A stretch of 64,000 nt of DNA, taken from assembly GCA_949775045.1 (NCBI GenBank), contig OX459096.1, forward strand, positions 43,742,379 to 43,806,378, in the 5' to 3' direction. A program made the position numbers and the translations under genes. The notes below the pieces were generated by a model, which was not told where the DNA came from, made no database searches, and saw only the letters and a list, made by a program, of their open reading frames with translations. The stretch is from Metridium senile (Eukaryota; Cnidaria; Anthozoa; Actiniaria; Metridiidae). Positions 24,408 to 34,013 of this stretch are shown here, in pieces (position 1 is the stretch's first letter; every line of letters begins with the position of its first letter).

Positions 24408-24719
24408 CCAGAAACATCAAATACAAAAGGAACGACATTACAAATTTCCTTGTATTTGATAGATACTAATAGTTAATAAATCAATAAAGTTAACTACTAG
24501 CGAAAACACTAGAACCATGAAACAAAATCAAATTGTTAGTGTGTAATAGTTCTTGTTTAGCGACTATTAGTTACTATAAAAGACAAGTTAAGCTGTAATG
24601 AGGTATTGTTTCCTTTTGTATTTGATGTTTCTGGTTGAGTGATACTGACTAAATAGTCACTAAATAAAAACTATTAGTTAGTAACTATTTTGTTTTTATT
24701 TCATGGTTCTAGTGTTTTC
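24408..24719. repeat. interlaced pair of inverted repeats (A-B-A'-B')
   Basis: A perfect 25-bp arm at 24408-24432 pairs with 24610-24634. A second perfect 21-bp arm at 24502-24522 pairs with 24699-24719. The order is A, B, A', B', so both stems cannot form as simple nested hairpins. Possibly two overlapping MITE insertions or an internal rearrangement. Confidence 0.7.
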
Positions 24720-25271
24720 TCTCTAGTAACAAGTTTATTTTTTTCATAAATATAAGTGTTTTAGCGCTATTCTCGTTCGAAAATGCCCTTTATCTATTAT
24801 GCAAATGAGCTAGAGGTCACAAGTAAAAATCTCTTCGAGATTGCTTTCATTATCCATTTTTAAAAATACTAGTTTTTCGAATTGCAAAAATACAATATTT
24901 TGGTAATGGAGCCTTTCAAAAGTTCAAACATGTTACTAAAGAGAATAAAATATAATAAACGACAAACAAACGAGAGTTCCCGCCATGTTGAAGGTCAAGA
25001 CCGCCGTTTGAATGACTCCAAGTCACTTTCCTCAACTTTTAGATAAATGTAGGTAACTCTGAGTAATTTTAACCCCGCTAAACTTTAAATAAATATGATT
25101 CTATATCACAGTTTGTTTAAACTTACCAACAATACACGGCCAAGAGAAGAAAATCCAGTATTTGAGTCCTGTTTGTACAACCACAGAGCACACCGCTTGT
25201 TGACTAATCTTCCTTGCAGCCGTTTTAAAGTTGGGCTCCCTGTGTCCTTCTCCAGGGAGCCCGTCACAACA
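24720..25271. other. left flank of the Polinton insertion
   Basis: No gene supported. A 9-bp-stem hairpin (GGGCTCCCT 25233-25241 / AGGGAGCCC 25254-25262) lies just before the insertion point. Confidence 0.4.
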
Positions 25272-25277
25272 AACGTA
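25272..25277. other. left target-site duplication AACGTA
   Basis: Six bases directly before the AGTAG terminus of Polinton copy 1. The same hexamer directly follows the right terminus of copy 2 (49360-49365). Six-base duplications are the known Polinton signature. The base run after copy 1's own right end is CACTAT and does not match. Confidence 0.75.
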
Positions 25278-25376
25278 AGTAGATATGGAATGCCGCTTCT
25301 ACGCCACCAGAACCGGCGGTTCCGCCGGTTCCACCGAGAAACAAAGGAAATTCTTCATATTTCAAATTCCTAAGCG
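25278..25376. repeat. left terminal inverted repeat, copy 1
   Basis: 99 bp, exact reverse complement of 38710-38808. Contains a 10-bp-arm hairpin: GAACCGGCGG (25310-25319) and CCGCCGGTTC (25322-25331) separated by TT. The 5' AG and outer AGTAGATATGG match the usual AG...CT outline of Polinton ends. Confidence 0.9.
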
Positions 25377-25763
25377 TCATTTTTAAAATTCCTTTAATAA
25401 TAGCTACAAACATGCGCGTCACCAAATGCGAATCTTTTGTGTTTAGTCCATTGACAAAAGAAATGCTTGATATTGAAGTCAACAAACAAAATTGTGGTGT
25501 TAGATATTTCTTACTGATATAACACGAGAACGACGGCCATTCAATAGTTTATTCTGCGTGATACCTTTTATGATAATGGTGTTTACAGTCTTGGCGCGTG
25601 CCTATTATTTAACTAATCCTTTTAGATATTGTTTGAGCTACGCGATCAACTGTACAAGCGACGTTAAGACTTGTACATTCATGATATCTTATCAATTTTA
25701 ATATTAGGGTATGAAGTTGGTTATAATCGTTAAACAAAAGAAATAACTAACGCGGGGATTAAA

Positions 25764-26082
25764 GATCGCATCATTCTTTAAATAACTCTATGGCGTCCTT
25801 TCGAACAATAGATACGCGCTCGCGCGTCACCACCTGCAGATCTTTTGTTTGGTTCATAGTTAAAATTTCTTGATTTTGAATAATAATTAAGCGAATTGGG
25901 AATGATCGCTTATACAAATCGAGATCGCATCATTCTTTAAATAACTCTATGGAGTCCTTTAGAACTATAGATACGCGCTCGCGCGTCACCACCTGCAGAT
26001 CTATTGTTGTAGTTCATAGTTGAAATTTCTTGATTTCGAATAATAATAAAGTGAATTGAAAATGGTCGCTTATATAAATCGA
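25764..26082. promoter_or_regulatory. subterminal 159-bp direct repeats upstream of polB
   Basis: Two ~159-bp direct units (25764-25922, 25923-26082), each with ATCATTCTTTAAATAACTCT, ATACGCGCTCGCGCGTCACC, CACCTGCAGATCT and an 'AATAATAA..GGTCGCTTATA' tail. A much diverged third relative lies at 25383-25490 (GCGCGTCACCA...CTTTTGT). They sit between the left terminus and the first polB exon, so may act as the early promoter or as an origin/terminal-protein region. Function inferred from position only. Confidence 0.65.
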
Positions 26083-26154
26083 GAAACATTTAGGTTCATC
26101 ACTCAGTTTAGCTAGCTTCCCTACCACTTGCGGTTCTCTTCAAACTATTTCAAG

Positions 26155-29100
26155 ATGGCAAACTACAATGAAGAAACAACTGACTTGATAGAGATGTGGT
26201 TAAACGAAGTTGAGGTAAATATTACTGTTTATAGAACCAAAGTTTATATGAAAACTAATGGATTGTTTTTAATTCTAGGCTACCAACCAAGACTCTCATG
26301 CTATGAATTCTGAACCTGAACGAGAAAGGCCTTCGGCAGTAAGCGAAATTACTCCGGTAAATATACTATTGAAACTAATTGTATATATTTGATTAATGTC
26401 CATGTCGATAAATGAACACCAATCACCCCCGTAAATAACATCCATAATTTATATCATAGCTAGAGGCTAAGAGTTTGTTATTATAAGTAATTTGTGAATT
26501 AACGGTCAATTAGTATAATCTGATTACGCGGTTGAATGAGTGCAGTTGTAAACAATTAGTTATAAGCAAGGGTTTTTATTAACCGTTAAACAACGGAACA
26601 ACTAACATCAGTTTAAAGGTTGATTTCGACGTTTACAACATTGAATTAATATTAAAAATAAATACTAGCAGGAAGTTCTATCGAACCGAATCAAGCAATA
26701 TATACCGACCGAGTCATTAACAGTCGGATAAGTACTTCGGCAAGTGAGTTTTATTAACTTATCAATTATTTCTTAAAACCCTAAGTTGACTAACCTTAAA
26801 GTTAAAACTGTATAAAAACCTTTAGATTAAGGTTGGGGCTATTAATATTAACACCCGTTAATAGCGCTCATAGTAACGAAAGGCTAGGTTTTTGCTATAA
26901 ACAATTTGATAAAGATTTGCAGAACTTATGAATTCGTTTCTAATCTTCTCTAATTCTATTATAGCATCCAGCTATGTTCAAATGTCCTGTTTGCGAGAAA
27001 GAGTTTAAAAATGAAAAGAGTTTGGTTCGACATCAGCGAGAAAAACATACAAATAAAGAAAAATTATCCTGTCCAAATTGTCACAAAACGTTCGTAAGAA
27101 ACCATGACCTAAGCCGGCATAATCTTACCTGTAGAGGTGGTTCATCCAAGCGAATTAACGACGACTCGCATACAAACTCGCCATTACCAGATAAACAACA
27201 AAGATTTGAAGAAGATATCACAGTCGCTGAGGTAAAAACATAGTTTTTTATCGATTTTTTAATCGTTGAGCTGTTTACAATCAGCCGGCATGGCCAGAAT
27301 CAGTCAATCGTGACGGTAGTACAAAGGAATCCCAACTAAGAGAGTTTCAATACATAAGGCATTATGGGTATTGTGTAACTCATGAATAATCAGAACACAG
27401 GAATCCCAAACACTAGAATATGAACATTAATCGTTTTAATTTGTTTTAAAGCGAATAAAATCCCTGATTTTTCATTTTAGATGCCTACTACACCTGAAGA
27501 GATGGACAAGGAGTTTAATGGAGAATTGTTAGGCAATGATTCAACAGAGGTAAATTATTTATTAATTCAAACTTGTAACAAGTTACAAAATAAAAATAAT
27601 TAATGATCATAATTACTGTTTTTTATAGATCCAGGAAGGTGGTGGAGAGGTAGATGAAGAATACGCGTTAGGAGATAATGCTACGATGGTGACCTATTCT
27701 CCTAACAAGCGTCAAAAATACGACCTTCTTCTCACTCTCAATGGTAAAAAGAAAACTATTCTTAAAAAATTAAAAGAAGAGTTAAGGAAACGTCGAGGTA
27801 TAAAATGGTTTCTTTGCACAAAAACGAAGATGGTGAAATCTAGTCCGGAAGGAAAAGAACAGGTGTCGTCGCCTCACTTTAGAAGTAAATGCAATACCTC
27901 GACAAATACTACCGACTTGGAGGCAAAATACAACGACGCAGTGGAAAAAGTGAAAAGTTCCTTCCTGGAGTATCAGAGAGAGGGTTCTGGCTGGCGATTG
28001 GATGAGGTGAGTGATATTTATTAAGTTTTTCAGTTGATAAGGTTGAACAGAATTTTTAAGTTAGTATTTTTGTTTTATAGGTATTGAAATTAGAGCTTGG
28101 GGTGGTGACCTATGAACCATTAAAAGGCGCCAGTTATATACCATTACCTAAAAGGATAAATGATAAAAAGGCCATCCTCAATATTAAGAACCAAGATCAA
28201 AAATGTTTTCTTTGGTCGGTCCTAGCCAAGAAATATCATGTCTCAGGTAAAAACCATCCTTACCGTGTCAACCACTACACAAGGTATGAAAACGAGCTCA
28301 ACGTAGAGGGAATTGAATTACCTGTGAAAATCGACCAAATACCAAAATTTGAAAAGTTAAACCCTACTATAAGTGTCAACGTGTTTGGGTATGAAGAGCA
28401 AGAACTCTTTCCTCTCCGAATCACTAAAGAGAAAAAAGAGCTCCACGTTAATCTACTGTTGTACTCACAAGATAGTCAAAGACACTATTGTCTTATAAGA
28501 AATTTAGCCAGGTTGATAGATAGCAGGACTAGTCATGCGCATAGAATGTACTACTGTGTGTATTGTCTGCATGGCTTTGTCCGACCGGACCTTTTGGATG
28601 ATCATGAACCTCACTGTAGTCGTCATGGTCCCCAAAAGATCAGAATGCCGGACGAAGACCATGCGACTTTATCCTTCAAAGAGGTGCAAAAGCAGCTCAA
28701 AGTACCGTTTATTATCTATGCCGATTTTGAGTCAATTCTCGTCCAATGCGAAAGCACCCCTTTGATGGAAAACACCAGTGGGACACAGAAAACTCAACAC
28801 CATGAGCCTTGTGGGTTCTGTTATACGATCATCTCCACGGTTGAGGAGTATAACAAACCTCCAGTGGTGTATCGGGGGAGGGATTGTGCAGACATGTTTT
28901 TAAATTATTTACTACAAGAAGAGCGACGTATTTCGCAAATTTTGAAAACCATTGTACCCATGGTCATCTCTGAAGATGAAGAATTAGAATTTCTGATAGC
29001 AAATGATTGTCATATCTGTGGGGATCCTCTAGGCGCGGATCGTGTGCGAGATCATGATCACTTGACGGGATTGTATCGTGGACCGAGCCATAACGAGTGT

Positions 29101-31164
29101 AACCTCAATTACAAGTTTACTGGGAAAATCCCCGTGGTCTTGCACAACCTTCGCGGGTATGATAGTCATTTAATTATGCAGGGGCTCGGTAAATTAAAAT
29201 CTGAAAAGATTAATTGCATTCCAAACAATACTGAAAAGTACATTTCCTTTACTGTCGGAAACTTAGTCTTCATTGACTCGCTTCAATTCTTAAATAGTTC
29301 TTTGGAGAAACTTGTCGATAATTTGAATAAGGAAGGCGAAGATAAATTTCCAACATTAGCTCGTAATATAGATAGCGACAAGGTTTCTTTATTACTACGT
29401 AAAGGTGTATACCCCTATGAATACATGGACAGTTTTGAAAGGTTTGAAGAACTCGAGTTGCCATCTATCGATCATTTTTACAGTACTCTCAAAGAAGACG
29501 GGATTAGTGATGAAGACTATGAACATGCGCAACGTGTTTTTCAGGCCTTTCACTGTCGTCATATGGGTGATTATCACGACTTGTATTTAATGTCTGATGT
29601 CCTCTTACTAGCCGATGTGTTTGAGAATTTCCGCAACATTTGTTTCGAGTATTACGAACTCGATCCAGGCCATTTTTATACGTCTCCCGGGTTGTCGTGG
29701 TCGGCTTGCTTAAAAATGACTGGGGTCGAGTTGCAATTGCTGACTGACCCAGATATGCATTTATTTGTAGAGGAAGGGTTACGCGGCGGTATTTCTATGA
29801 TCACACATAGGTTTGCCAAAGCAAACAATCCTTACCTTCCTAGTTATGATCCTTCTAGAAACAATAGTTTCATTATGTATCTAGACGCAAACAATCTCTA
29901 TGGTTGGGCCATGTCCCAGGCTCTGCCAGTCAACAACTTCGGGTGGTTGGCTGATGGAGAAATAGAAGAACTACAGGAAGACCTCATGACCCTTCCCACC
30001 GATGGTACTAAGGGATATATCTTGGAGGTTGATTTAGAGTACCCTCAAGAGCTGCATGATTTGCATAATGATTATCCCTTGGCCCCAGAGAAATTGCAAG
30101 TGCCTCAAGAGTGGTTGTCTCCCTACTGTACACAGCTTCTTCAAGATTTGCAAATGAAATACATGTCTACCCAAAAACTGGTCCCAAACCTCAACCACAA
30201 GGAACACTACATTCTCCACTACCGCAACTTACAATTTTATCTCTCTCTGGGGATGCGCGTAACCAAAATACACCGCGTCCTTGGCTTTGATCAATCACCG
30301 TGGCTCAAGACGTACATTGATTTCAATACTGAGAAAAGAAAACATGCTAGAAATGATTTTGAAAAAGATTTTTTCAAACTGATGAACAACAGCGTATTCG
30401 GGAAGACAATGGAGAATCTTCGCAAGAGGGTAAACGTTAAACTGATAAACAATGAAAAACAACTGACGAAACTGAGTGCTAATCCACTATTTGACTACTT
30501 TCGCATCTTCTCTGAAGATTTGGTAGCAGTCAATATGAAGAAGCCCTCACTCTATCTCAACCGTCCTATCTACGTGGGTTTTTGTATTCTGGACCTCTCT
30601 AAAATACTCATGTATGACTTCCACTATAATGTGATCAAGCAGAATTATGGAAATAAAGCCACCCTACTCTTTACAGATACAGACTCCCTTTGTTACAACA
30701 TCGAGACAGACGACATTTACCAAGACATGTTCCTAGACCAAGACCTTTATGACACTTCCGAATATCCAGTAGACCACCCAATCTACAGCTGCAGAAACAA
30801 GAAGGTTTTGGGGAAAATGAAGGACGAGACCCATGGCCTCCCCATCGAGGAATTTATTGGTTTAAGACCAAAAATGTATTCCCTCATGTACCATGAGGAG
30901 GGTCGTGAGGTTGAAAAGAAAACTGCCAAGGGCATTGCAAAGTATGTGACGAAACGTTACATTCGTCATTCCCACTATAGAGATTGTTTGTTTCTTAAAA
31001 AGCGTACAGTTAATAGTATGACTCAACTTAGAAGTGATAAACATCAATTGTATACAGTAAAAATCAATAAGATAGGTCTTAGCCCTTACGACGATAAGCG
31101 ATTTATCTTAGAAAACGGAACAAGTACTTTAGCATACGGCCATTATCGCATTCAAGATGTGTAA
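26155..31164 (+). CDS. polB: protein-primed family B DNA polymerase with N-terminal zinc fingers (six predicted exons)
   Basis: Replicates the element's linear DNA from a protein primer (known for this family). Predicted exons, all separated by phase-0 introns: 26155-26214, 26279-26356, 26965-27231, 27481-27549, 27629-28006, 28081-31164; about 1311 aa. Introns are 64, 608, 249, 79 and 74 nt, with GTAAAT, GTAAAA or GTGAGT donors and TAG acceptors. Exon 3 encodes two C2H2/C2HC-type fingers (CPVCEKEF...H..H and CPNCHKTF...H...C). In exon 6: Exo I YADFES (D499, E501), an HNH-like CHICGD...DHDHLTG cluster, Exo II HNLRGYDSH, Exo III YHDLYLMSDVLLLADVF, motif A YLDANNLYG (D886), motif B NNSVFGK (about 1054-1059) and motif C TDTDS (1149-1153). 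All catalytic residues are present. AATAAA at 31207 lies 43 bp after the stop. The catalytic part is certain; joining exons 1-3 to it is inferred. Confidence 0.9.
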
Positions 31165-31206
31165 ATAATTTACTTTAATATATTTTATCATTAAACAATT
31201 TTTAAA

Positions 31207-31212
31207 AATAAA
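31207..31212 (+). terminator. poly(A) signal AATAAA of polB
   Basis: 43 bp beyond the polB stop and ahead of the next + strand gene, separating polB from the downstream four-gene block. Confidence 0.5.
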
Positions 31213-31352
31213 CTGTTGTTTTTATATTCAAAATCATACAAGTTCGTTTATTCCCCTTTATCCCTTTTTTCCCCTTCGTCCCTCGAAATTTTTATAAATG
31301 TTCACGATTTCAAATTTTACGGTCATTTATTTCAAAACTTCACAAAGCAAAG

Positions 31353-31583
31353 ATGGGTGATCGTAGATGTAAAAATTGCCCTGTGCCAAACTGTGGGTCT
31401 AAATATTTAGTTAAACTTTCCAACCATTTAGCTCAAGTACATGAGTTATCTCCAAACGAACGCAAGCAATACTTACAAGAAGCTAAACTTCAACAATATA
31501 GAGTGATTAGAGAATACAATGAGAAAACATGTCACTGGGTCATTCCATCGGAAAACGTATTATATAAAGTGAACGAAAAGTAA
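31353..31583 (+). CDS. small C2H2 zinc-finger protein (76 aa)
   Basis: First gene of the four-gene + strand block. Contains one C2H2-like finger near residues 9-30: CPVPNC...HLAQVH. The rest is charged and helical (SPNERKQYLQEAKL). Small finger proteins of this sort recur in Polintons without known function; nucleic-acid binding is a reasonable inference. ATG at 31353 follows CAAAG; the stop is only 22 bp before the ATPase start and no poly(A) signal intervenes. Confidence 0.7.
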   Translation: MGDRRCKNCPVPNCGSKYLVKLSNHLAQVHELSPNERKQYLQEAKLQQYRVIREYNEKTCHWVIPSENVLYKVNEK

Positions 31584-31605
31584 ATCAAATCATTTACTTG
31601 TCAAG

Positions 31606-32247
31606 ATGGATACGAGACTGCAACACCCTTTCGGAGCTATTGTAGCAGGCCCCACATGTTGTGGGAAAACTCAGTTTGTAAAACGACTCTTGGAAAATTC
31701 GGATGTCATGTTTGACGGCCCTCCTCAGAATATTATATGGTGCTATGGTATGCATCAACCAGCATACGAAGAAATGATGATCGCCATCCCTAACATATCT
31801 TTTGTTGAGGGACTACCTGATGATTTCGAAGAACGAATTGACCCGTCTATACGGAATCTCGTGATCATTGACGATTTGATGAACGAAGTGAGCAATGACA
31901 AACGTTTAACAAATATATTTACTAAAGGCTGCCACCACAAAAACCTTTCATGCGTCTTTATATTGCAAAATATATTTCATCAAGGTAAAGAGTTAAGAAA
32001 CATCAGTCTCAACGCCCATTACATGTTTCTGTTCAAGTCTCCAAGGGATAGCAGTCAAATAAATCATCTGGCCAAACAAATGTTTCCTGGTTATGTTAAG
32101 TATATGCAGGAAGCCTTTAACGACGCGACAGCAAAACCCCATGGATACCTGCTTTGTGACCTTAAACCACAAACTCTGGAAGACTTCCGTCTACGAACAA
32201 ATATTTTTCCTGAGGAAATGCAGTATGCGTATGTGAAAAAACTTTAA
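31606..32247 (+). CDS. genome-packaging ATPase (A32/FtsK-HerA type, 213 aa)
   Basis: Motor ATPase that would pump element DNA into a capsid (known role of A32-like homologues). Walker A is GPTCCGKT at residues 15-22 and Walker B is LVIIDD at residues 85-90. A following FILQNIFHQGKELR segment fits the conserved glutamine/arginine region of this family. Length is typical for Polinton ATPases. Preceded by ATCATTTACT at 31589-31598, a word repeated before the next gene. Intact. Confidence 0.9.
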   Translation: MDTRLQHPFGAIVAGPTCCGKTQFVKRLLENSDVMFDGPPQNIIWCYGMHQPAYEEMMIAIPNISFVEGLPDDFEERIDPSIRNLVIIDDLMNEVSNDKRLTNIFTKGCHHKNLSCVFILQNIFHQGKELRNISLNAHYMFLFKSPRDSSQINHLAKQMFPGYVKYMQEAFNDATAKPHGYLLCDLKPQTLEDFRLRTNIFPEEMQYAYVKKL

Positions 32248-32281
32248 ATCACCTCGCATCATTTACTGAAGTCATTTGATC

Positions 32282-32608
32282 ATGAGCCGGCGAGTAAGAA
32301 AGAACTATCATCATCTCAAGGTACTGTCGACAAGCAATCCTCATCAAGTAAAAGCCTTGCTGAAAGTTGCCGACGACGACCTTATCCAAAGTGTTTGCGA
32401 GTGTGTGTTTAACGTGTTGAAGTCTACTGTACCCATCACTCCCCGACTAAAGAAAAAACTCTACAATTTCAAAAAGCCTTTGACATCGTTGGTTGATACA
32501 CAAATTCCTTTACCTCAAAAGCGAAAGGTACTGGTTCAAAAAGGAGGAAATTTCCTAACTCTCCTTTTACCACCCGTCCTCAGTGTGCTCGAACATATTT
32601 TAAAATGA
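32282..32608 (+). CDS. small basic protein with hydrophobic C-terminus (108 aa, adenovirus core/pX-like?)
   Basis: Begins MSRRVRKN, is Lys/Arg rich in the middle (RKKLYNFKK, PQKRKVLVQKGG) and ends in a hydrophobic FLTLLLPPVLSVLEHIL segment (about residues 91-107). Basic protein plus hydrophobic tail resembles small adenovirus-like core or membrane-active precursors reported in adintovirus/Polinton genomes; this similarity is recalled, not computed. ATG at 32282 chosen; the upstream in-frame codon at 32276 is TTG. The stop overlaps the next gene's start as ATGA. Confidence 0.6.
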   Translation: MSRRVRKNYHHLKVLSTSNPHQVKALLKVADDDLIQSVCECVFNVLKSTVPITPRLKKKLYNFKKPLTSLVDTQIPLPQKRKVLVQKGGNFLTLLLPPVLSVLEHILK

Positions 32609-33441
32609 ATCACGCCAGAAAGATGGTCCTGGTTCCTGAGCAGACGTTAGAACGATTAAAACAGCGAGACAAAATCCAAACTGCCCCGCTTACATCAAAG
32701 CTATACAGGTTGGATCATCAAATGGAGGATCTTTTGAATAGCAGAGAGCTATCAGAGGAAGAAAAAGCGAGGCGTTACAGTCAAACACTTCAAAACTATC
32801 TTACGTATTACAAGCAAAGAAGAGATGAACCTATGAAAATAAAGTTTGAAACTCATCCAATACAACATCAAGACAAGCAAGAGCCGGAATTGGGAAATCA
32901 ATCGCAACCAGTACCAGTACCAAGACAGGAAGTACAGGATAAGATAGAGCGTGATATTGTCAGTGCTCTACCCAAAACTCTTAAAGATCGAGGCAAGCTG
33001 CTCATTGAAAAAATTAAGGAAAATCCTGAAATCATGAAATGGGATAGTCGTGGACAGTTGCTATTTGAGGACCGGCCTCTTCCTGGCTCTCATATTGTGG
33101 ATCTCATAGGAGATTTCATGAGAGAACGCAAAGGAGTGGATCCAATAGGGTGGCAAGTATTTGCAAGGGGTCTTGCAAAGATGAATGCCCCCGAAGATTT
33201 GGTTAGAAATGAGCGTAGAAGAGGAGCATTGCGAGAATTCAAATCACGAGTTGGAGATCAAGACGATCCAAGTGTACTGTTTCCCACCCCTCCTCCCACA
33301 GATCCTCCTCAAGTTCCGACTCCAAGACGTAATTTGTATCGTAAGCTACCACCCGTTCCTCTTTCAAATGAGACACCTGGAAGTATTAGAAGTGTAAGGT
33401 CAAAACAGCCTCCAAAGCGTTGGCTCACTTATCAGCCTTAA
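32605..33441 (+). CDS. Polinton protein of unknown function (278 aa)
   Basis: Starts in the ATGA overlap with the previous stop. Residues ~1-75 are charged and likely helical (MVLVPEQTLERL, ELSEEEKARRYSQTLQNYL). A Gln/Pro/Val linker follows (about 85-110), then a second folded-looking region (DIVSALPKTLKDRGKLLIEKI...PGSHIVDLIGDFMRE, about 117-180) and a Pro-rich, basic tail (PTPPPTDPPQVPTP). Similar proteins recur next to the ATPase in animal Polintons, but I know no proven function; a virion core or scaffold role is guessed from context. Confidence 0.65.
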   Translation: MNHARKMVLVPEQTLERLKQRDKIQTAPLTSKLYRLDHQMEDLLNSRELSEEEKARRYSQTLQNYLTYYKQRRDEPMKIKFETHPIQHQDKQEPELGNQSQPVPVPRQEVQDKIERDIVSALPKTLKDRGKLLIEKIKENPEIMKWDSRGQLLFEDRPLPGSHIVDLIGDFMRERKGVDPIGWQVFARGLAKMNAPEDLVRNERRRGALREFKSRVGDQDDPSVLFPTPPPTDPPQVPTPRRNLYRKLPPVPLSNETPGSIRSVRSKQPPKRWLTYQP

Positions 33442-33462
33442 TTGTTTTGTATTGATGAAACC

Positions 33463-33468
33463 AATAAA
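33463..33468 (+). terminator. poly(A) signal for the + strand four-gene block
   Basis: AATAAA 22 bp after the 278-aa gene stop; none was found between the four preceding genes, so they may share one transcript. The opposite-strand block converges here, with TTTATT (minus-strand AATAAA) at 33502-33507 inside the protease 3' end. Confidence 0.5.
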
Positions 33469-33491
33469 CAGCATTTTAAACGTTTAAGTCT

Positions 33492-34013
33492 CTATTTTTG
33501 TTTTATTTTTCTTGAAATTTGATGGGTTACATGGTTTTTTATATAATGATAAATATGACTAAAATGTTTGACAATAAAGCGATACACAAATTTATCGTTT
33601 ATTTTCTTACTTGGACTAAAACGATCTACAATAGCTTTCATGGAAATATTTCTACAACGATTGAGTAAATAATACAAACAATAGTGTCCACACACGTTAG
33701 AATCTAAACTTTGCAAGTCTCGCTGGTTGTATATCCAGTCTACACTGTTTTTAGTTATAAAATCTTGAAACGCTTGGCTGTAGTCGTCTGGTTTGAGTCC
33801 ATAGGAGTCAAAGAATTCCCCTTTTTGATCTTGGGTAAAATAAAAGGCACACCAGTGAGAGCCTGGTTCTCCTTGTGGGTCCACATTAGCTACAAAGGCG
33901 GCTGGATAGCGTTGAATTTGGTTAGGTAGTGAGTCTGAAGGGAACACGCCTTGAAATTGTGATCTTGTCAACGGGTCGGCTTGTAAAACAGCAATTATTT
34001 GCCTAGTATTCAT
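33492..34013 (-). CDS. adenain-like cysteine protease (173 aa)
   Basis: Maturation protease of the Ulp1/adenain family, expected to cleave virion precursors. The triad is visible: His53 in GSHWCAFYF, Asp69 in FFDSYG, Cys108 in DSNVCGHYC, with Gln101 seven residues before the cysteine as in adenain. Length is close to adenoviral protease minus its C-terminal part. Last gene of the - strand block; its ATG directly follows the MCP stop (TAGATG, no spacer). Confidence 0.88.
   Translation of the reverse strand: MNTRQIIAVLQADPLTRSQFQGVFPSDSLPNQIQRYPAAFVANVDPQGEPGSHWCAFYFTQDQKGEFFDSYGLKPDDYSQAFQDFITKNSVDWIYNQRDLQSLDSNVCGHYCLYYLLNRCRNISMKAIVDRFSPSKKINDKFVYRFIVKHFSHIYHYIKNHVTHQISRKIKQK

Noticed and set aside
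25095..25373. 92-aa ORF running from the host flank into the left TIR
   Set aside because: It is simply open across the junction; its C-terminal part is a translation of the TIR, and the same peptide appears from the other terminus.
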